Below are positions 34,648 through 47,190 of a stretch of DNA of 64,000 bases, in pieces. The DNA lies in contig NC_090442.1 of assembly GCF_031143425.1 (NCBI RefSeq), forward strand, positions 430,871,776-430,935,775, written 5' to 3'. The translations under genes were made by a program, and so were the position numbers. The first letter of the stretch is position 1. Every line of letters begins with the position of its first letter. This stretch comes from Pleurodeles waltl. Its lineage: Eukaryota > Chordata > Amphibia > Caudata > Salamandridae. The notes beneath the pieces were generated by a model. It did not search any database. It was given only the letters and a program-made list of their open reading frames with translations, and was not told the origin of the DNA.

Positions 34648-35699
34648 TTTGTGGCATATTTTAGAGCCCCTAGAACCTTCTTGCATCACATAACCTGTGC
34701 TTGACTTTAATGATGTGTAAAAACTGCTCCAAGAGCAGTACAATGGCTTAGGCCCGTTGGGCAGGATGGGCAGGGTGTGAGGCATGTGACACCTGTCAGC
34801 AGAGGAAAAACATTTGGGAGGGTTTTGGATTTTAATTTACTTCAAAGCGGCAAAGGTGAGTCATGCTCATTCACACTTAAATATAAGAAGAGACCTTAGG
34901 ATAAGTAGGTCTTTGTTCTTTATGTCCCCTGTTGCCAGTTTGGCACCAGCTAACCACACACATGGCATAACCAAAGGCTCTCTTCAAGGGCAAAAGGCCT
35001 GTGTCATCTAGGACTTCACTTAGAATGATGGTGTGTGGGATAGTTTACAATAAGAAAAACAGAATTACTGCAAAAGTGGGATTGCCTGGAAACATTTTTC
35101 TCATTGGTAAGGGAGTATCTAGGAGTCACCTCCATCACTGGCTAGTAGCTCCTACTAATGAGGCACCTCACCCAGAGCTCTGCGGAGCACTTTCCGGACC
35201 TAAGGAAGAACAAAGGCTGTGGACCTGTGATTTGAAACCTGTGAGACCTCAAGAGCTTGATCTGCTCCCACTAGTACCCAGGTCAAAGACTTAGGCTCAA
35301 AGGGTCAGTTGGCTGACCGCTTATGTGCCTATCGGGACACAACAAAATGCAGCAGGCCTTTTTCCTGTAGTGTCTGGTTATAACTGGAAGAGGACTGGAA
35401 ACAACTGGTGGCCTCAGCTGGAGTGACACCTGACATATAAGGTCCTGGTTATGACATCTATTAATCCATATTTGGACTTCCAGATCTCCAGAGGACTCAG
35501 ACCAACCACCTAAGTCAAGCCACTCAAAGTGCAACCTCTCAGGACAAGAAAATCCGGTTTGCCCCATTCAGACCTTTTTGTCACCTGAAAATCCATTTCA
35601 GCAGACACTCACAGCAAGCCTATCCAACTTAGGTTTGACCTTCCCAGGTACAGTTTGCTGCCTTGGACAGCAGGAGGAATCTGAGCTCTCTAAAAGAGA

Positions 35700-36339
35700 C
35701 TTAGGCCCACATGTTTGGGCTTTGTGGTGCAGTGTAGCACAGCAAATCACCTTGCTGTACTGCCCTGCACCACACTGAAAGGGAAGGAAAGGGCAGTATT
35801 TATCCAATACAATGCAGTCCCGTTCTTTTCTCTGGTGCCATTTTAGCTGCCTAGCGCCAATGCAGACACCCTTGTAACATGGTGCAAGGGTCCCTACATT
35901 GCATGCAGGATTGATTTTCTTCAGCAATGGACACATTCCTGCACAGAAACAATACTTAGAGGCTTTTTCCTCTGTTTATGTGTGCTGCAGAAACAAAATG
36001 AGAAGTATATATAATTCTTCTTGTTATGCTTCTCCTGGGGAGGCAGAAATCTTTGGTGCATTCCTAGGTTTACAAGTTCTTGTAAATCTGGGAATGCATC
36101 AAAATCCATGAATGTTACGTGGAAACGCCCATGCAATACCCATGGAAACACCTCCCTGGTGCACAGTAACGTAACAGTGTGATTTGTGCTGCCTTACATT
36201 ACATAAGATTTATGAAGCCATGCAGCCCATGAAGGTGGCTTGCATGGCTTCATGAATGTCACTTAAGGATTGTGTCAATTTTGCACCATGTTGCTTGGTG
36301 CAAAAGCACCTCTTTTCAGGCCATAAACATTGCCCTAAG
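35700..36339. mobile_element. Inverted-repeat element with hairpin core
   Basis: The left end is CTTAGGCCCACATGTTTGG and the right end, read inward, is CTTAGGGCAATGTTTATGG, imperfect but alignable. A long hairpin lies at 36052-36103. No coding capacity was seen. It may be related to the elements at 42346 and 57852, which share TTTGCACC/GGTGCAA text. Confidence 0.5.
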
Positions 36340-36669
36340 TCTGAAGGTAGAAATCTTTACCTAGTGAAGACACCAAAAGAATCTGGCTGATGAAGGAAGT
36401 GTTCTGACTTTCCAACTCAAAGCTTTGCCAACCAAAACATCAGTGCGACCTCACTTGTTGCAATCTGACTTGAAAAGAATATCATTGGATACATCATGCT
36501 GCGTAGCTCTACAGAGGATTTTTTTGATTTCCATTTAACAGATTAAGGCAGAAAATAAAATCTTCGACAGGAGAAACCGGCTTTGTGTAGCTGAACCATG
36601 CTCCTTTGCATGGTCTGAAGTCCTGCCTAGGTCCGGGGCCACACAATACTTTCTATTGAAGCTTTATTG

Positions 36670-39600
36670 AACTGTGGGAGCAATTAGCAAAGAGATGGAA
36701 CTAGCTGAACGGTGCTTACCTCTTTCTTCCCCGCCACCCCTTGTTCCATCTGTTAACTTGTCCCCATCAATGGTTGGCCGTGGGGAAGGGGTTGTATTTC
36801 TGGTTCCTGAGTCTTCAGATAGCTACCATCTTGTGGTGGAATCGCTTTCTCCACCCATGTCCCCTAAGTCTATAGTTCACTTTCAAACTGACGTTGTGGA
36901 TGCTCCATACAACAAGGGTGAGACAGACCTCGGGAAAAGAAAGAGGGTGGAGCCCAGTGGCAGGTAAAAACTCTCCATTGTGAACACTTTGCAACCACCC
37001 AAGGATTCTGTAGAGCATGTAAAGTAGACAGATAAGCTGGGACCTTTATTAGACAAATTATATGATAAGATTACTGCCACTTTGACTACTAAACTGGGCC
37101 TGATACTTAAATGTATGTTTGCGATAAAATCAAACCTTGCCAATTGCATATTATCTGAGCTTTCCTCAGATACCTTTGGTGCTTTATGTTAAAACTTTGT
37201 ATCCACGGTTATATCCCAGCACATTGTTTCCTAGGATGGTCTTACTACAATTGAGAAGAGGGTATCTAATTTGAAAGGAGCAAACACTCTGATACCCCTG
37301 GATGTTGCAAGCTCCTTCTGAACCTAACCTGATGGTTGTAATCAGGAATCTGGGGCAAGGAAGGAGGGTCAATCCTAGTCTGTCTCCCATAGTCAATCTG
37401 CCCAATTGTCAACTAGAGAAATGAATAAAGTCCTGCCCAATATAAAACAACAGCATGATTTCCAGGGGGATATTGCAACACACTCTAGAGAAGTACCAGC
37501 ATTAGCAGCTTGCCAGGCTCCCTGCCCCTCAAAAGACATATTAGAGTTACCACCCGATTGCAGTCCATATGTGGCAATATTGATTGATTGATGTCCCTCA
37601 CTTGAATTCCAGCAAAGATGAAACAACATTTGAGCTGAAGAATAAAGTCTGTTATTGGCTATCCCAATATACAAACTTTAGGTCGCATGAGTCCAAGGGC
37701 ATCCTTTTTGTGAGAAGGGATGGGTCAATTGGGCCTATTGGTAAATCCATAAAAGGGGACTATGTTGTACTAAACTGGAGGTACCCGCGGTTTGAAGAGA
37801 GGTTGATCAACTTGGGTGACAGGTTGTTTAGAGGTAGGTTTAGCATCAGTGTATCGTCCCACTGGGGATTTTCTACACTTATTTAAGTTTAAGGGTCACA
37901 AGTGGGTGTGATCTGGGCCCGATGGCTGACACAAGCAACTTTACTATTCCAGTTGTCAATACGTTTCAGTGTCTTTCTGACCGTGAGAGTCAAGATTGAC
38001 AGTTTGGGATCTACAGCAGTTATTTTGACCTAGCCCCAGGTGGAAGTATGTGGAAGTCTCAAGCCAAGACGATTGATGGGACTAGTGGGAAGTGTAGGAA
38101 AGGAGATGAAGGTTGTAAGGAAGTTGTTTGTGAACAAACTTACCTCTCCCAATGCCTGGATATTTGCTGTTGTTTCTTCTCCCCGTCCTCCTGTCCATCT
38201 AGTCTGGTTCTATCTTAACACCTGTAGTAGTATTGAACGGCTACAACCTCAATTGCATGAAAATGTGCAGATATTGGAGGGGCCATTTTGTCACTGTCTT
38301 GGAATATTGCGGGACTAAAGGAGAAAATCAATGACCCAAAGTGGGCAGTATTTATTGATAAGTATGATATATTTGTTCTACAAGAAACCTGGGCCCTGGA
38401 AAAACACCATAGACCTGGATATTCAAATTACAGTCTTTAGGCAGTTCATCTAAGAGGGCTATTAATCTGGGTTAGGAACACGCTAGACCTATAGATTAAA
38501 ACACTGGATGTGTATAGTAAAGACATCTTGGAATTGTCCCTAAGAGGCAGAAGTGGTCCCTAAGTGTACATCTATAACATAAACGTCTGCACTGTACAAA
38601 ATAATAGGGAAGCCTCAACACTTGTGATGCTGGACTGTTGTTTGTGTAACAGGTTGGAAAATCACCCTCTAATTATAACGGGTGATTTCAATACTACTTT
38701 TGAACCACTAGAGGGTCTAGCGACAACTTTTGGTATTGAGAATGAGGCCAAAGGAATTCCTGTGTTAAGGACAGAATGTTTACAGACCTGGCCAGCTTAT
38801 AGCTGTCCAGTTACTGTCTCTCATGCTGAATTACGGTATATGCGTGTAATGGAAGGTTTCTTCAGATATGAAGTATGTCCTAACTTTTAACTGTGGATCC
38901 ATGACCAGTAATATTGATTAAGGCCCTCATTACGATCATGGCGGTTCGGCCCGCCATGCCGGCAGTGGCAGCTGAAGCCACCAGCCGGCTTGGCGAGCCG
39001 AACCGCCATATAAAGAACAGGGTGACGGCCGCCAGCTGCAGCCGTCACCCACCGCCATGCTTCCGCCGCCAGGCAGCCTGGGGTGGGATGAAACACCATC
39101 AGCCATAATGTTTCAAATGCCACCAGCCTTTTCCTGGCGGGATATACATGGGCAGAGCAGGGGCCCCCGTGCAGGTGCCCGTCGCGCACGTCACTGCCCG
39201 ATTTACTTTTTTCTCAGGATTATGCCTCCTCCTGTTTAGGGATAAAAGAGGTTAGATCAGTAGTTTTGGAGCAAGATTCTGACCTTAATTGTGGGCTAAT
39301 TCACTTCTCTTTTCACTTCAGGAAACCCTTTCAACTATACAGGCTATGCTGCTGGGTAAAGCACCAGAGCCTGGTGGAATCCCTGGTGATCTGTACAGAT
39401 CAGAACTACTTGTATGGGGGCCCTATGTAAACTGTCCTACCATTGAAATAGTTGCAAGAGTGGCAATACCAGAAACATAAATTATACATGTTTACAAAAA
39501 GGGAGACAGAAATAGCCCAAGTAATTATCCCCCAAGTAGTTTATTTGACCACCTTCAGAAGATCTTCTGCTGCCAGTTACTAGAATGGTTACTGAATTGG

Positions 39601-41160
39601 ATGGATGAGGCTTCCATTCATTTGCCCTTGTAGTTGTGGTTTTGACTAAGGATGAGTAAAATTTATCACATTTTCATGTTCAATCTAATTGTGTCTAAGT
39701 ACCTGAGGCAGGCTGGGGGTCATCTTTACTTGGTCTTTGTCAGCCTAAGGGCAGCTTTGACTTAGTTCCGAGGCAGCTTCTGGGGTCTACTCTGGCCAAG
39801 ATGGGCACAGACTCAAATTTGCAGGATGTACTCATCAGTCTCCATAGTAACACTACTGCCCAAGTCAGGTGGCAGATGAGTGAAAAATTGACAAACGCAT
39901 TCCGGTGTGGCGAGTTGATGGTAAGGGTGTGTTGTTGCACCAGCACACTTTTCCCTATATATATATGTATGAAAAAGTAAAAATGCTGTGTGAGTGTGTT
40001 CATGATTCTCCAAAGTTATCTGGTTCCTCTATTCCAGCGATGCTCTTTGCTATTGATACTTTGCTGTTGTCACAAACACCAACTGGCTTTCAAAATCTTT
40101 TAAATAAATGTAATGAGTTCTGTGATGTCCATGGCTTAGAGGTTAATACTTCAAATACTGAAATTATGATTTGTAATCAGCACAGAGCTTGTAGATGGAT
40201 TTTTTAAAGTGAAAGGTGAACTGCCATAGGTTGCTTGCTTTGAATATGTATGGATCAGAATTTGTAAGGGTAAGGTTGTGGTGAAGAAATGAGTTACATC
40301 ATTACAGATTGGCTGCAGAAGAGGTTTTGAGGTTGAGCAAAGCACACTCATTGCTATGGTTTAAGTTTGCTAGGCATCATTTTACCAATTACGGTTTGAG
40401 AGACTATTGGACAAACCCCTCCACAATGTTTTCCAATGCAAAGTGTAGAGTCAAGATGACATTTTGTCAAGGAATGTTTTCAAATTTCACCACAAGGCTA
40501 AACCAGGGAGTTTGGTGGAGGACGTCCTAGATCAAAAGCCATCCTCAGGGAAACAATTTTACATGGATGACATATAACCACCAATATCACCTACATTGTA
40601 TGTCAAATTTGGACTGGGAACTCCGTTGGTTAACGAATTTTGTAAGTGGAAGTCCATTTCTCCCACTTCATCAATGTGCCAGTTTCGCGGCTGAGTGAAT
40701 GAGGATATAGAACACGTTCCATTTGTTTGCCCCAGGTATAAAAAGCTGCAACAAACCTGGCTTCAACCCCTATCTTACAATGCTGGAGAGATATTTTATT
40801 GAGAAAGAATATTGAGATCAGATCTGGGGCAGGTTACTGTTTGGGGTGTTAAAAAGTTATCTCTGTGCCATATGGTTAGTTAGGAAAAAGCTCAGATTTT
40901 CAATTTAAATTTATTGCTACTTATATTGTCTGGATTGTTTTAACACAATTGTAAAATTATTATGAATAACAATGGAGTGAACTGATGTTTCTTGACAGAA
41001 AGTTTTAAATGTAATTTGGATTATAAATTTAGTCATAATTTGTAATCCACATTACTTATGATTTACTTGTTTTTAAACCAAATTTATCTATTTTATGTGT
41101 TTTATGGTCTGTGGCCGAAATAAACTTATCTGAATTTAATAAATATGGATATTCTGCTCT
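36670..41160 (+). mobile_element. Decayed non-LTR retrotransposon (ORF1-like, endonuclease, RT, C-terminal pieces)
   Basis: Pieces in the right order on +: an ORF1-like frame around 37584-37886; an endonuclease start near 38290 (LSWNIAGLKEKINDP, then LQETWALEKHHRPGY); an endonuclease GDFN motif near 38680 (PLIITGDFNT); an RT start near 39350 (GKAPEPGGIPGDLYRS, VYKKGDRNSPSNYP); an RT active-site region near 40030 where the YADD box reads FAID; and a C-terminal IEHVPFVCPRYKKLQ-like end near 40700. Stops and frameshifts separate all pieces and the active-site box is changed, so it is dead. A Harbinger fragment interrupts it at about 38920. The clade was not assigned, and ORF1 membership of the 36670-37900 part is inference. 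Confidence 0.7.
38920..39205 (+). mobile_element. Truncated Harbinger MITE inside the LINE
   Basis: Starts TTAAGGCCCTCATTACGATC followed by ATGGCGG, the same terminal pattern as the element at 47191, with GC-rich hairpin text (CATGCCGGC, GACGGCCGCC). No matching right terminus was found, so the far end is lost or highly diverged. Confidence 0.65.
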
Positions 41161-42345
41161 AATAATTTTCATTCTTTTTAATAATTCAAAATGTATTTTG
41201 TTCCCACATTAGTTGGGAAATTAATAGATCTGTCTTTTCAATGTACACATGCATCTTCAGAATTGTATGTGCATATTAAGGCATTGAGGAATGGGAAAGC
41301 TTAGAGAGTTGTGCTCAGGTGAGCTGCGACGTGCCTGAGTGTTCTGGCAGGCAATACTTTGACAGTTCTTTAAGATAATCAGAGAAACGCAATATTCATT
41401 GGAGACTGGACCACTGGTAAGCCTGATTGTCTCTCACAGGGCAGTGACAATGGTGAAACTTGGACTTTGCTGGGATAACCCATTCAAAGGTGTTTGTTTG
41501 CTAATTATTTGAAAATCTTGCATATCTGATATTTGCTGCAGAATATTCATTTTAGCAGAAGAAAACTGTTTCTTATTCTAAAGTGTTCAGTTGTTCCAAA
41601 CCTTGACAAACAAATAATTATTTCTGCATATACTATAAGCATTATCGCAAATCAACTGTACACCACAAAATGGTGCATACTGATTGGCTACTAGCTGGCT
41701 TGCATCTACAAAGGAGATTCGTAGCTCGTACCTGAAACGAGCCTTAATAAAGTTCCAACCCAGTACACCTCTTTTCCCTAACAATTGCCTGTGACAGTCA
41801 CAGGGTTGTAATATAGAACTAAGGGCCTGTTTTTTCCACTTTACTACTGGCTCAGGGCTGAGGAGAGTGCTGTTAGGACTAGGAGAAACTAAACAAAGGC
41901 GTAACATTTTGACTTAGGGATACACCCTCATAATTCTGTACTCCACCAGTATCCAAACCAACAGCCTCTTTTGAAATATTTTCCATAGCAGCTGCCACTC
42001 TGTTGTATCCAGGTAAGCTGTCAGCTGCCCCAGTCCCCAGAGTCTGCGTTCAGTAAGAGTTATTTCAGTGGATACCACTCTATGGCTCTCTCCAGCATCA
42101 AATCAATACTGATTGGCTTAGACTTTTGAGGCCAAACAACACCTCTCCCTGCCTTCAGTTTGCCCATAATATAGCAAAACTCACCAGATTAACGCCGTCA
42201 GATGTGAAGCTTGTGAATGACCACGTCAGAGCGGTGGCTCATGCCAACCTTGTCTGGCCGCGGATGGGTGCAGATGGGCTTGTGCAGACTTCTGGCCATT
42301 CCCAGAACAACACCCATTTTGATTTCCCATCAGGAAATAGTATAT
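41161..42345. other. Cadherin intron, nothing recognised
   Basis: AT-rich sequence without recognised element ends or coding pieces. Confidence 0.35.
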
Positions 42346-42843
42346 GGGCCAGATTTAAGAAAAGTGGCAGTGCACCCAGTTCAGAGCCACTTTTATTGCG
42401 CCCTTTAGTGCCCTCCTAATGCCACTATGTGTGCGCCGTATCTAGGATACAGCACACCATGGCAGTCGTTACAGAACTAGGGTCAACATTTTTGATGCTA
42501 GTTCGGAGCAATTGCAGGATTAGCATCAAAATCTTGATTCTAAAACTGCAAATCCCATTGAGGCCCATTGTGAAACAATGGTGTGCCTCCTTTTAATGCC
42601 TGCTCTGAGCTTAGATTTCTTTGCGCCATTTTTTCAGCCCCCTAACAGCGGAATGCCCCCTTTGCATACATTATGTCTGGCGCCGGCATTATGAGGCGCA
42701 AAGGGTTACAAAGTGGTGCAATTAATGCACTACACCACTTTGTAAATTTGGTGCAGCGATTCAGAACTCATTGCACCACATTAGCATAAACAAATAATGT
42801 TAATGTGGTGCAAGGAGGTGCTATGGGCTCTTACATATGCCCC
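42346..42843 (+). mobile_element. GGGCCAGATTTAAG-family repeat, forward copy
   Basis: Begins GGGCCAGATTTAAGAAAAGT and ends with an inverted GGGCATATGTAAGAG-like terminus. Inner landmarks are GTGTGCGCCGTAT, GCAGGATTAGC, CCCATTG...CAATGG, TGCATACATTATG-like text and TACAAAGTGGTGCA. These recur in the same order, inverted, at 57852-58314. It has no coding capacity, and the superfamily is not recognised. Confidence 0.7.
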
Positions 42844-43904
42844 TGTGCTTTTTGGAGGACCAGGTGGGAGTAGCTCCACTTCTACTGTGGCTTAAATTGT
42901 GATAATAGAAGACTGTTTGAACCTGAATTGTATGACTGCTATCCCCTGGTTAGAATATTTTAAAAAACCCCTGTGCACAATTGGAGTTAAGGGATGTTTT
43001 CGACAATCCAGGAAATATCACTTCCAGCTTGAAGATGCTGCTTAAAGGAAGGTTCTACAAGACCAGAGAAAAAGTGAGGATAGAAAAGGCTCTTGATAGG
43101 GTCTTGATTGAGAGATTCGTCCAGTTTTCCCCTTCTACAAGGATTAAGCCATAGTTAGCCTGGGTTGTAAATATGGAGCATAGGTTTTAAACCACTAGGT
43201 TCTGTCTTCACCAGGTTTAATATTCGGTTGTGTTTCTAAGGGCTGGTTCCTGGTTTCTCTCACTTCCATGCTGCCCTTGTGACGGTGTTACCGCCCAGTC
43301 CGCTCTGCCCTTTATGCTCTTCTGTTTACACTATTGCACTTTCTGGGACCACTTGTTATATCCCGTCTTGAGATAGAATGCTCCTCTGACCCATAAAGAG
43401 GGTTTGCGCCTTTTACAAATCTTGTCTTCCCCAAAAATGTGTTTTTTTGTACCAAATTTTATCTTGGGCGCCTTGAAACTGAGGAAGAAGTATGCTGCTT
43501 AAAGCTTGGGTTATTTTGTGGATAGTAATTTTTAAAAATGTTTTATCAATTTAAATTGTTTTATTGAATATCATTTCTTTGACATGTAACTGTGATTGTG
43601 TATTTTACAATGTGTTTTTATGGTCACAACCTGAGTGAGTAAAGTTTATTTGAAGAGTTGACTTAATAATAATTAGGTTGGCTGCCATTTGCGATTCACT
43701 CCGATTGGACAAAATGACAGGGATGCAAGGGTCAGCAAACCATCATAACCATGACAGCTTTGAAAGACTATAAAACCTTTTTTTTAAAGCAGCTCAATTT
43801 TGCATTTGAAAAAAAAACTTTTAAAAAAAGTATCTGTGAGAGTAGGCATTGGTCTTCTGGATTTGTGAATTGCTTATCACCTTCTCTGAGGAAGTCGTAA
43901 AAGA

Positions 43905-44170
43905 TTAATGTTTTGTAATTGGAATTTGGTCACAAAACATGAATACATACCATCATAATTCAGTATTTGGAAGAGATGCCCTAAACACGCACCATTCAAA
44001 TACTGAATAGGTACTGGGTTGCAAACCCAAATTGCAATTTGGTAACTTGTTACCTAATCGCAGTCAGAGGTTGGTACTTCAGAAAATGCACGTTTGCGAT
44101 CGCAAACAAGCTGATTCTGAGAATCAGGCCATTTGCAACCACAAAGTGCTTTGTACATCTTGCTCTCAGT
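43905..44170. repeat. Hairpin-rich repeat related to 13808-14360
   Basis: Contains TTGGTAACTTGTTACC, TTTGCGATCGCAAAC and AACCACAAAGTGCTTTGTACATC, like the right part of the element at 13808-14360 (GTCACAAAAG...CTTTGTACATCTGG). A CAGTATTTGG/CAAATACTG inverted pair lies at about 43962-44006. Borders are uncertain. Confidence 0.5.
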
Positions 44171-44499
44171 GCAATGATTGTTCTTATATCATTGCACTTT
44201 CACTTTCAGAAACTTTGCATTTCTAAATAAGACTTAAGTATGGACAATGTTTGGTAAATACAAACCTTTCATATCTTGTCAGAGTTGTCACTATACAGTT
44301 TAACATAACAGATTTTTAGATCAGTTATCTAAAAACTACACTTCAGTTTTTTTTTTTTTTACCAAGGTCAGAATGACCAGTGCAATTAAATTCTGGGTGT
44401 TTGTGTAGACTACAACATGCACAGTCATATGTTCTTCTCCAACAAAACAATCATTTTGAATGTCTTGGACATAAAGTTCATTAAATCATTGGTCCTTAC

Positions 44500-44715
44500 C
44501 GCTGTCTGGTTCGATGTAAAACTTTGGATGGATTCCAGAATCATCTCCCACAATGGTATACTTCAGATTGTTAAACGGCCAGTCATCATCTGTGAATTTG
44601 ACTGTTCCAACCAGAGTGTTCAATTCACTGTTTTCCACCACATTGAATATATTATTTCCTGGTACTGGTGAAAAATCATTCACACGAGTCACTCTCACAA
44701 TCACGGTCACTGTGC
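44500..44715 (-). CDS. CDHR3/CDHR4-like cadherin, exon: linker and first half of penultimate repeat
   Basis: 216 bases, phase 1 to phase 1, encoding TVTVIVRVTRVNDFSPVPGN and then NIFNVVENSELNTLVGTVKF TDDDWPFNNLKYTI to FYIEPDS. It contains the end of the preceding repeat, the VNDFSPV linker, the VxEN calcium glutamate motif, the TDDDWPFNN site and the F-x-I-x-P-x-S/T-G strand. Acceptor TTTCTTTCACAG, donor GCG|GTAAGG. It joins the 63508 exon through a split Ser codon (A|GC) and the 31958 exon through a split Gly codon (G|GT). Confidence 0.92.
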
Positions 44716-44859
44716 CTGTGAAAGAAATATAAAATGAAGGCCACTGTCATGAATATTCCTTTGTTACAAGTCTCACGCTGCATTGAGCATTTGACAAAAG
44801 TTTTTTTTTAAAAACAGTTTCTGAAAGAGAGTGGTGGGTAAGGGTGACATGAGGTCCGG

Positions 44860-45243
44860 TATTAATATTAAATTTGGGACAGAGAGAAGAGCCCATATCA
44901 TGGATACACGGATAGTCCTCTGCCTCTGAGTAGCAATTGAAAGCAGGGGCAAATTATTTTTAGGGCGCATACATAACATTAAATTATAGTATTCTCTGTC
45001 AGTGCAGAACTGGATCTCTGCTCTAATGGAAGGCAAAGGGCATGGTTTTGAGAGGGAAAGGAGGAGGATACCACAGAAGATGGTGGGTTGGGTATGTTAT
45101 TCTTTTCACATTTGTGTAAGATAATGCTTACAATGTAAAGTATTTGTACAAGCTTTATTGTGGGAACTGGCATAACAGTACAGGTAATGTTTCTTACCCT
45201 TTCAATGCTTCTTTTCAGCTCTCACATCAAGAATGTTCCCACA
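44860..45243. repeat. Diverged copy of the 791-bp repeat, interrupted by a TTAA element
   Basis: Shares TTGAAAGCAGGGG, ACATAACAT, AATGTAAAGTA, TGTACAAGCTTTATTG, GGAACTGGCA and CAAGAATGT-CCCAC with the tandem units at 53767-55348. It continues at 50999 (TTCTATGTTTACATCATAAA) on the other side of the TTAA-flanked insertion. Confidence 0.75.
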
Positions 45244-46329
45244 TTAACCCCTGCGCTGCCAGACCTTTTCCCCTTCAGGTGCCAGGCCTTTTTTAGGGCT
45301 ATTTGGGGCAGCTCACACTTAGGCCCTCATAATGTTTTGTCCACATAAGCTACCAATGCCAAAATTGCGTTATATTTTACCAATATCCTAGGGATTCTAG
45401 AGGTACCCAGAGTTTGTAGGTTCCCCTGGAGTAGACCAAGAAATTAGCCAAAACACAGCAAAAATGATTTTGTTTTTAAATAAATGGTAAAAAGGATGCA
45501 AAAGAAGGCTTGTGTTTTTTTTCCCTAAAAAGGGCATTAACAAAAGATTGCGGTACTAAAATCACCATCTTCCCAGCCTTCAGGAACAGGCAGACTTGAA
45601 TCAGAAAACCACATTTTTCAACACAATTTTGGCATTTCACTGGGACATACCCCATTTTGACTATTTTTTTGTGTTTTTAGCCTCCTTCCACTTAATGACA
45701 GAAATGGGTAAGAAACCAGTGCTAGATCCTGGAAAGCTAAACATTTCTGAAAATAGACAATATTCGGAATTCAGCATTTGTCAGTTGTGTAGATCCTAAA
45801 GGGTTTCCTATAGAAAATAACAGCTCAAATAAAAAAATATTTCTTACATTTAGAAGGAAAAAATTTAGAGAAAGACAAGGGGCAATAACACTTATTCTTC
45901 TATTCTGTGTTGCCCCGATAAAAATGGTACCTCAATTGTGTGGGTAGGTCTAGTGTCTGCAACAGGAAACGCAACATAGACACATCACATTTTTACTGTG
46001 GATTTTGGCCTCTAGCTCAGCCGGCACCTAGGGAAACCTACCAAACTTGTGCATTTTTTTAGGACTAGACACCTAGGGGAATCCAAAATGGGGTGACTTG
46101 TGGGGCTCTCACTGGGTTCTCTTACCCAGAATCCTTTGCAAACCTAACAAAAAAAACTCTTTTTCCTCACATTTCAATGTTAGAATGTTCTGGAATTCAA
46201 GAGGAGTCATACATTTCCTTCCACCCATCATTCCCACAAGTCTCCCGATAAAATTGGTACCTTACTTGTGTGAGTAGACCTAGTGCCCGTGACAGGAAAT
46301 GCCCCAAAACACAATGGTGTGTATCCATT

Positions 46330-47187
46330 TTAGTCAGAGCTCCCTGCACGTTATTTGAACATACTAGGCCGCTGTGCACTTTAACCTAGATATATTTTAA
46401 TCACCTTCATCTTATTATTGTTACAATAACCATTTTTACGGTCTTGTTTTATTTTCTGTTTATCTAACTGTTTTTGCCTAAGCCAGCACTCTGTTCTAAA
46501 ACAAGACATTCTTGATCACTCTGTGCTTCTTCCAAGGCAACAGTACTGTACATTGCTGGTGAGGTGAACGTGGTGGAAGTTTAGTCTCCAACATTCGTAG
46601 AAAACACACATCCTTACGAAGGGACATTTTCTCAGAACATCAGCTGTGTTGTTATAAAAACACTTCCTTGGGATTCCAGCCAGGGAACCACTACTGTATG
46701 CTGATTGCTGAATGCTTCGCTACAGATGCTAACGCAGACCGCAGGCCTTTGCTCAGGTATGGAGGATGATGTCTTCCCAGGGGAACCTGAAGGGCAGAAT
46801 TAGAGCTTAACATACTTTGCTCTATCATAGCCTAGGTAGGAGCTAGTCTACTGACTATAGTAACAATATGATAGTGCTGTTTTTATGCTTCATGCTTCTC
46901 GTCACAATTGTAATACTGCATGATGTGTCATCCTGGTTATTGCAGCTCACGCTATGCTATCTAAGATGCAGTCATTTTATTAAGCTCATTATTGAAATAT
47001 ATACTGCTTCTTTTTGTCATTTATATATGAGACTGAATTGTAAATGAGAGAAACGGATGCAACCTGAGTGACCACGACTTCCCTGAGAAGCCAAGTATGT
47101 CATGCGCTCGCCTGCCCAGTCATCCCTATCTTTGGGTAGAGATGAGGCACTGCTACTTAGCCAGGTGTCACCTGCAGTGGGTTAGAT
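46330..47187. other. Segment inside the TTAA element not shared with copy 1
   Basis: About 860 bases between the module array and the nested Harbinger copy that do not resemble any part of the element at 14979-18337 by eye. It could be a further insertion such as a solo LTR. No terminal repeats or coding capacity were recognised. Confidence 0.4.
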
Positions 47188-47190
47188 TTA

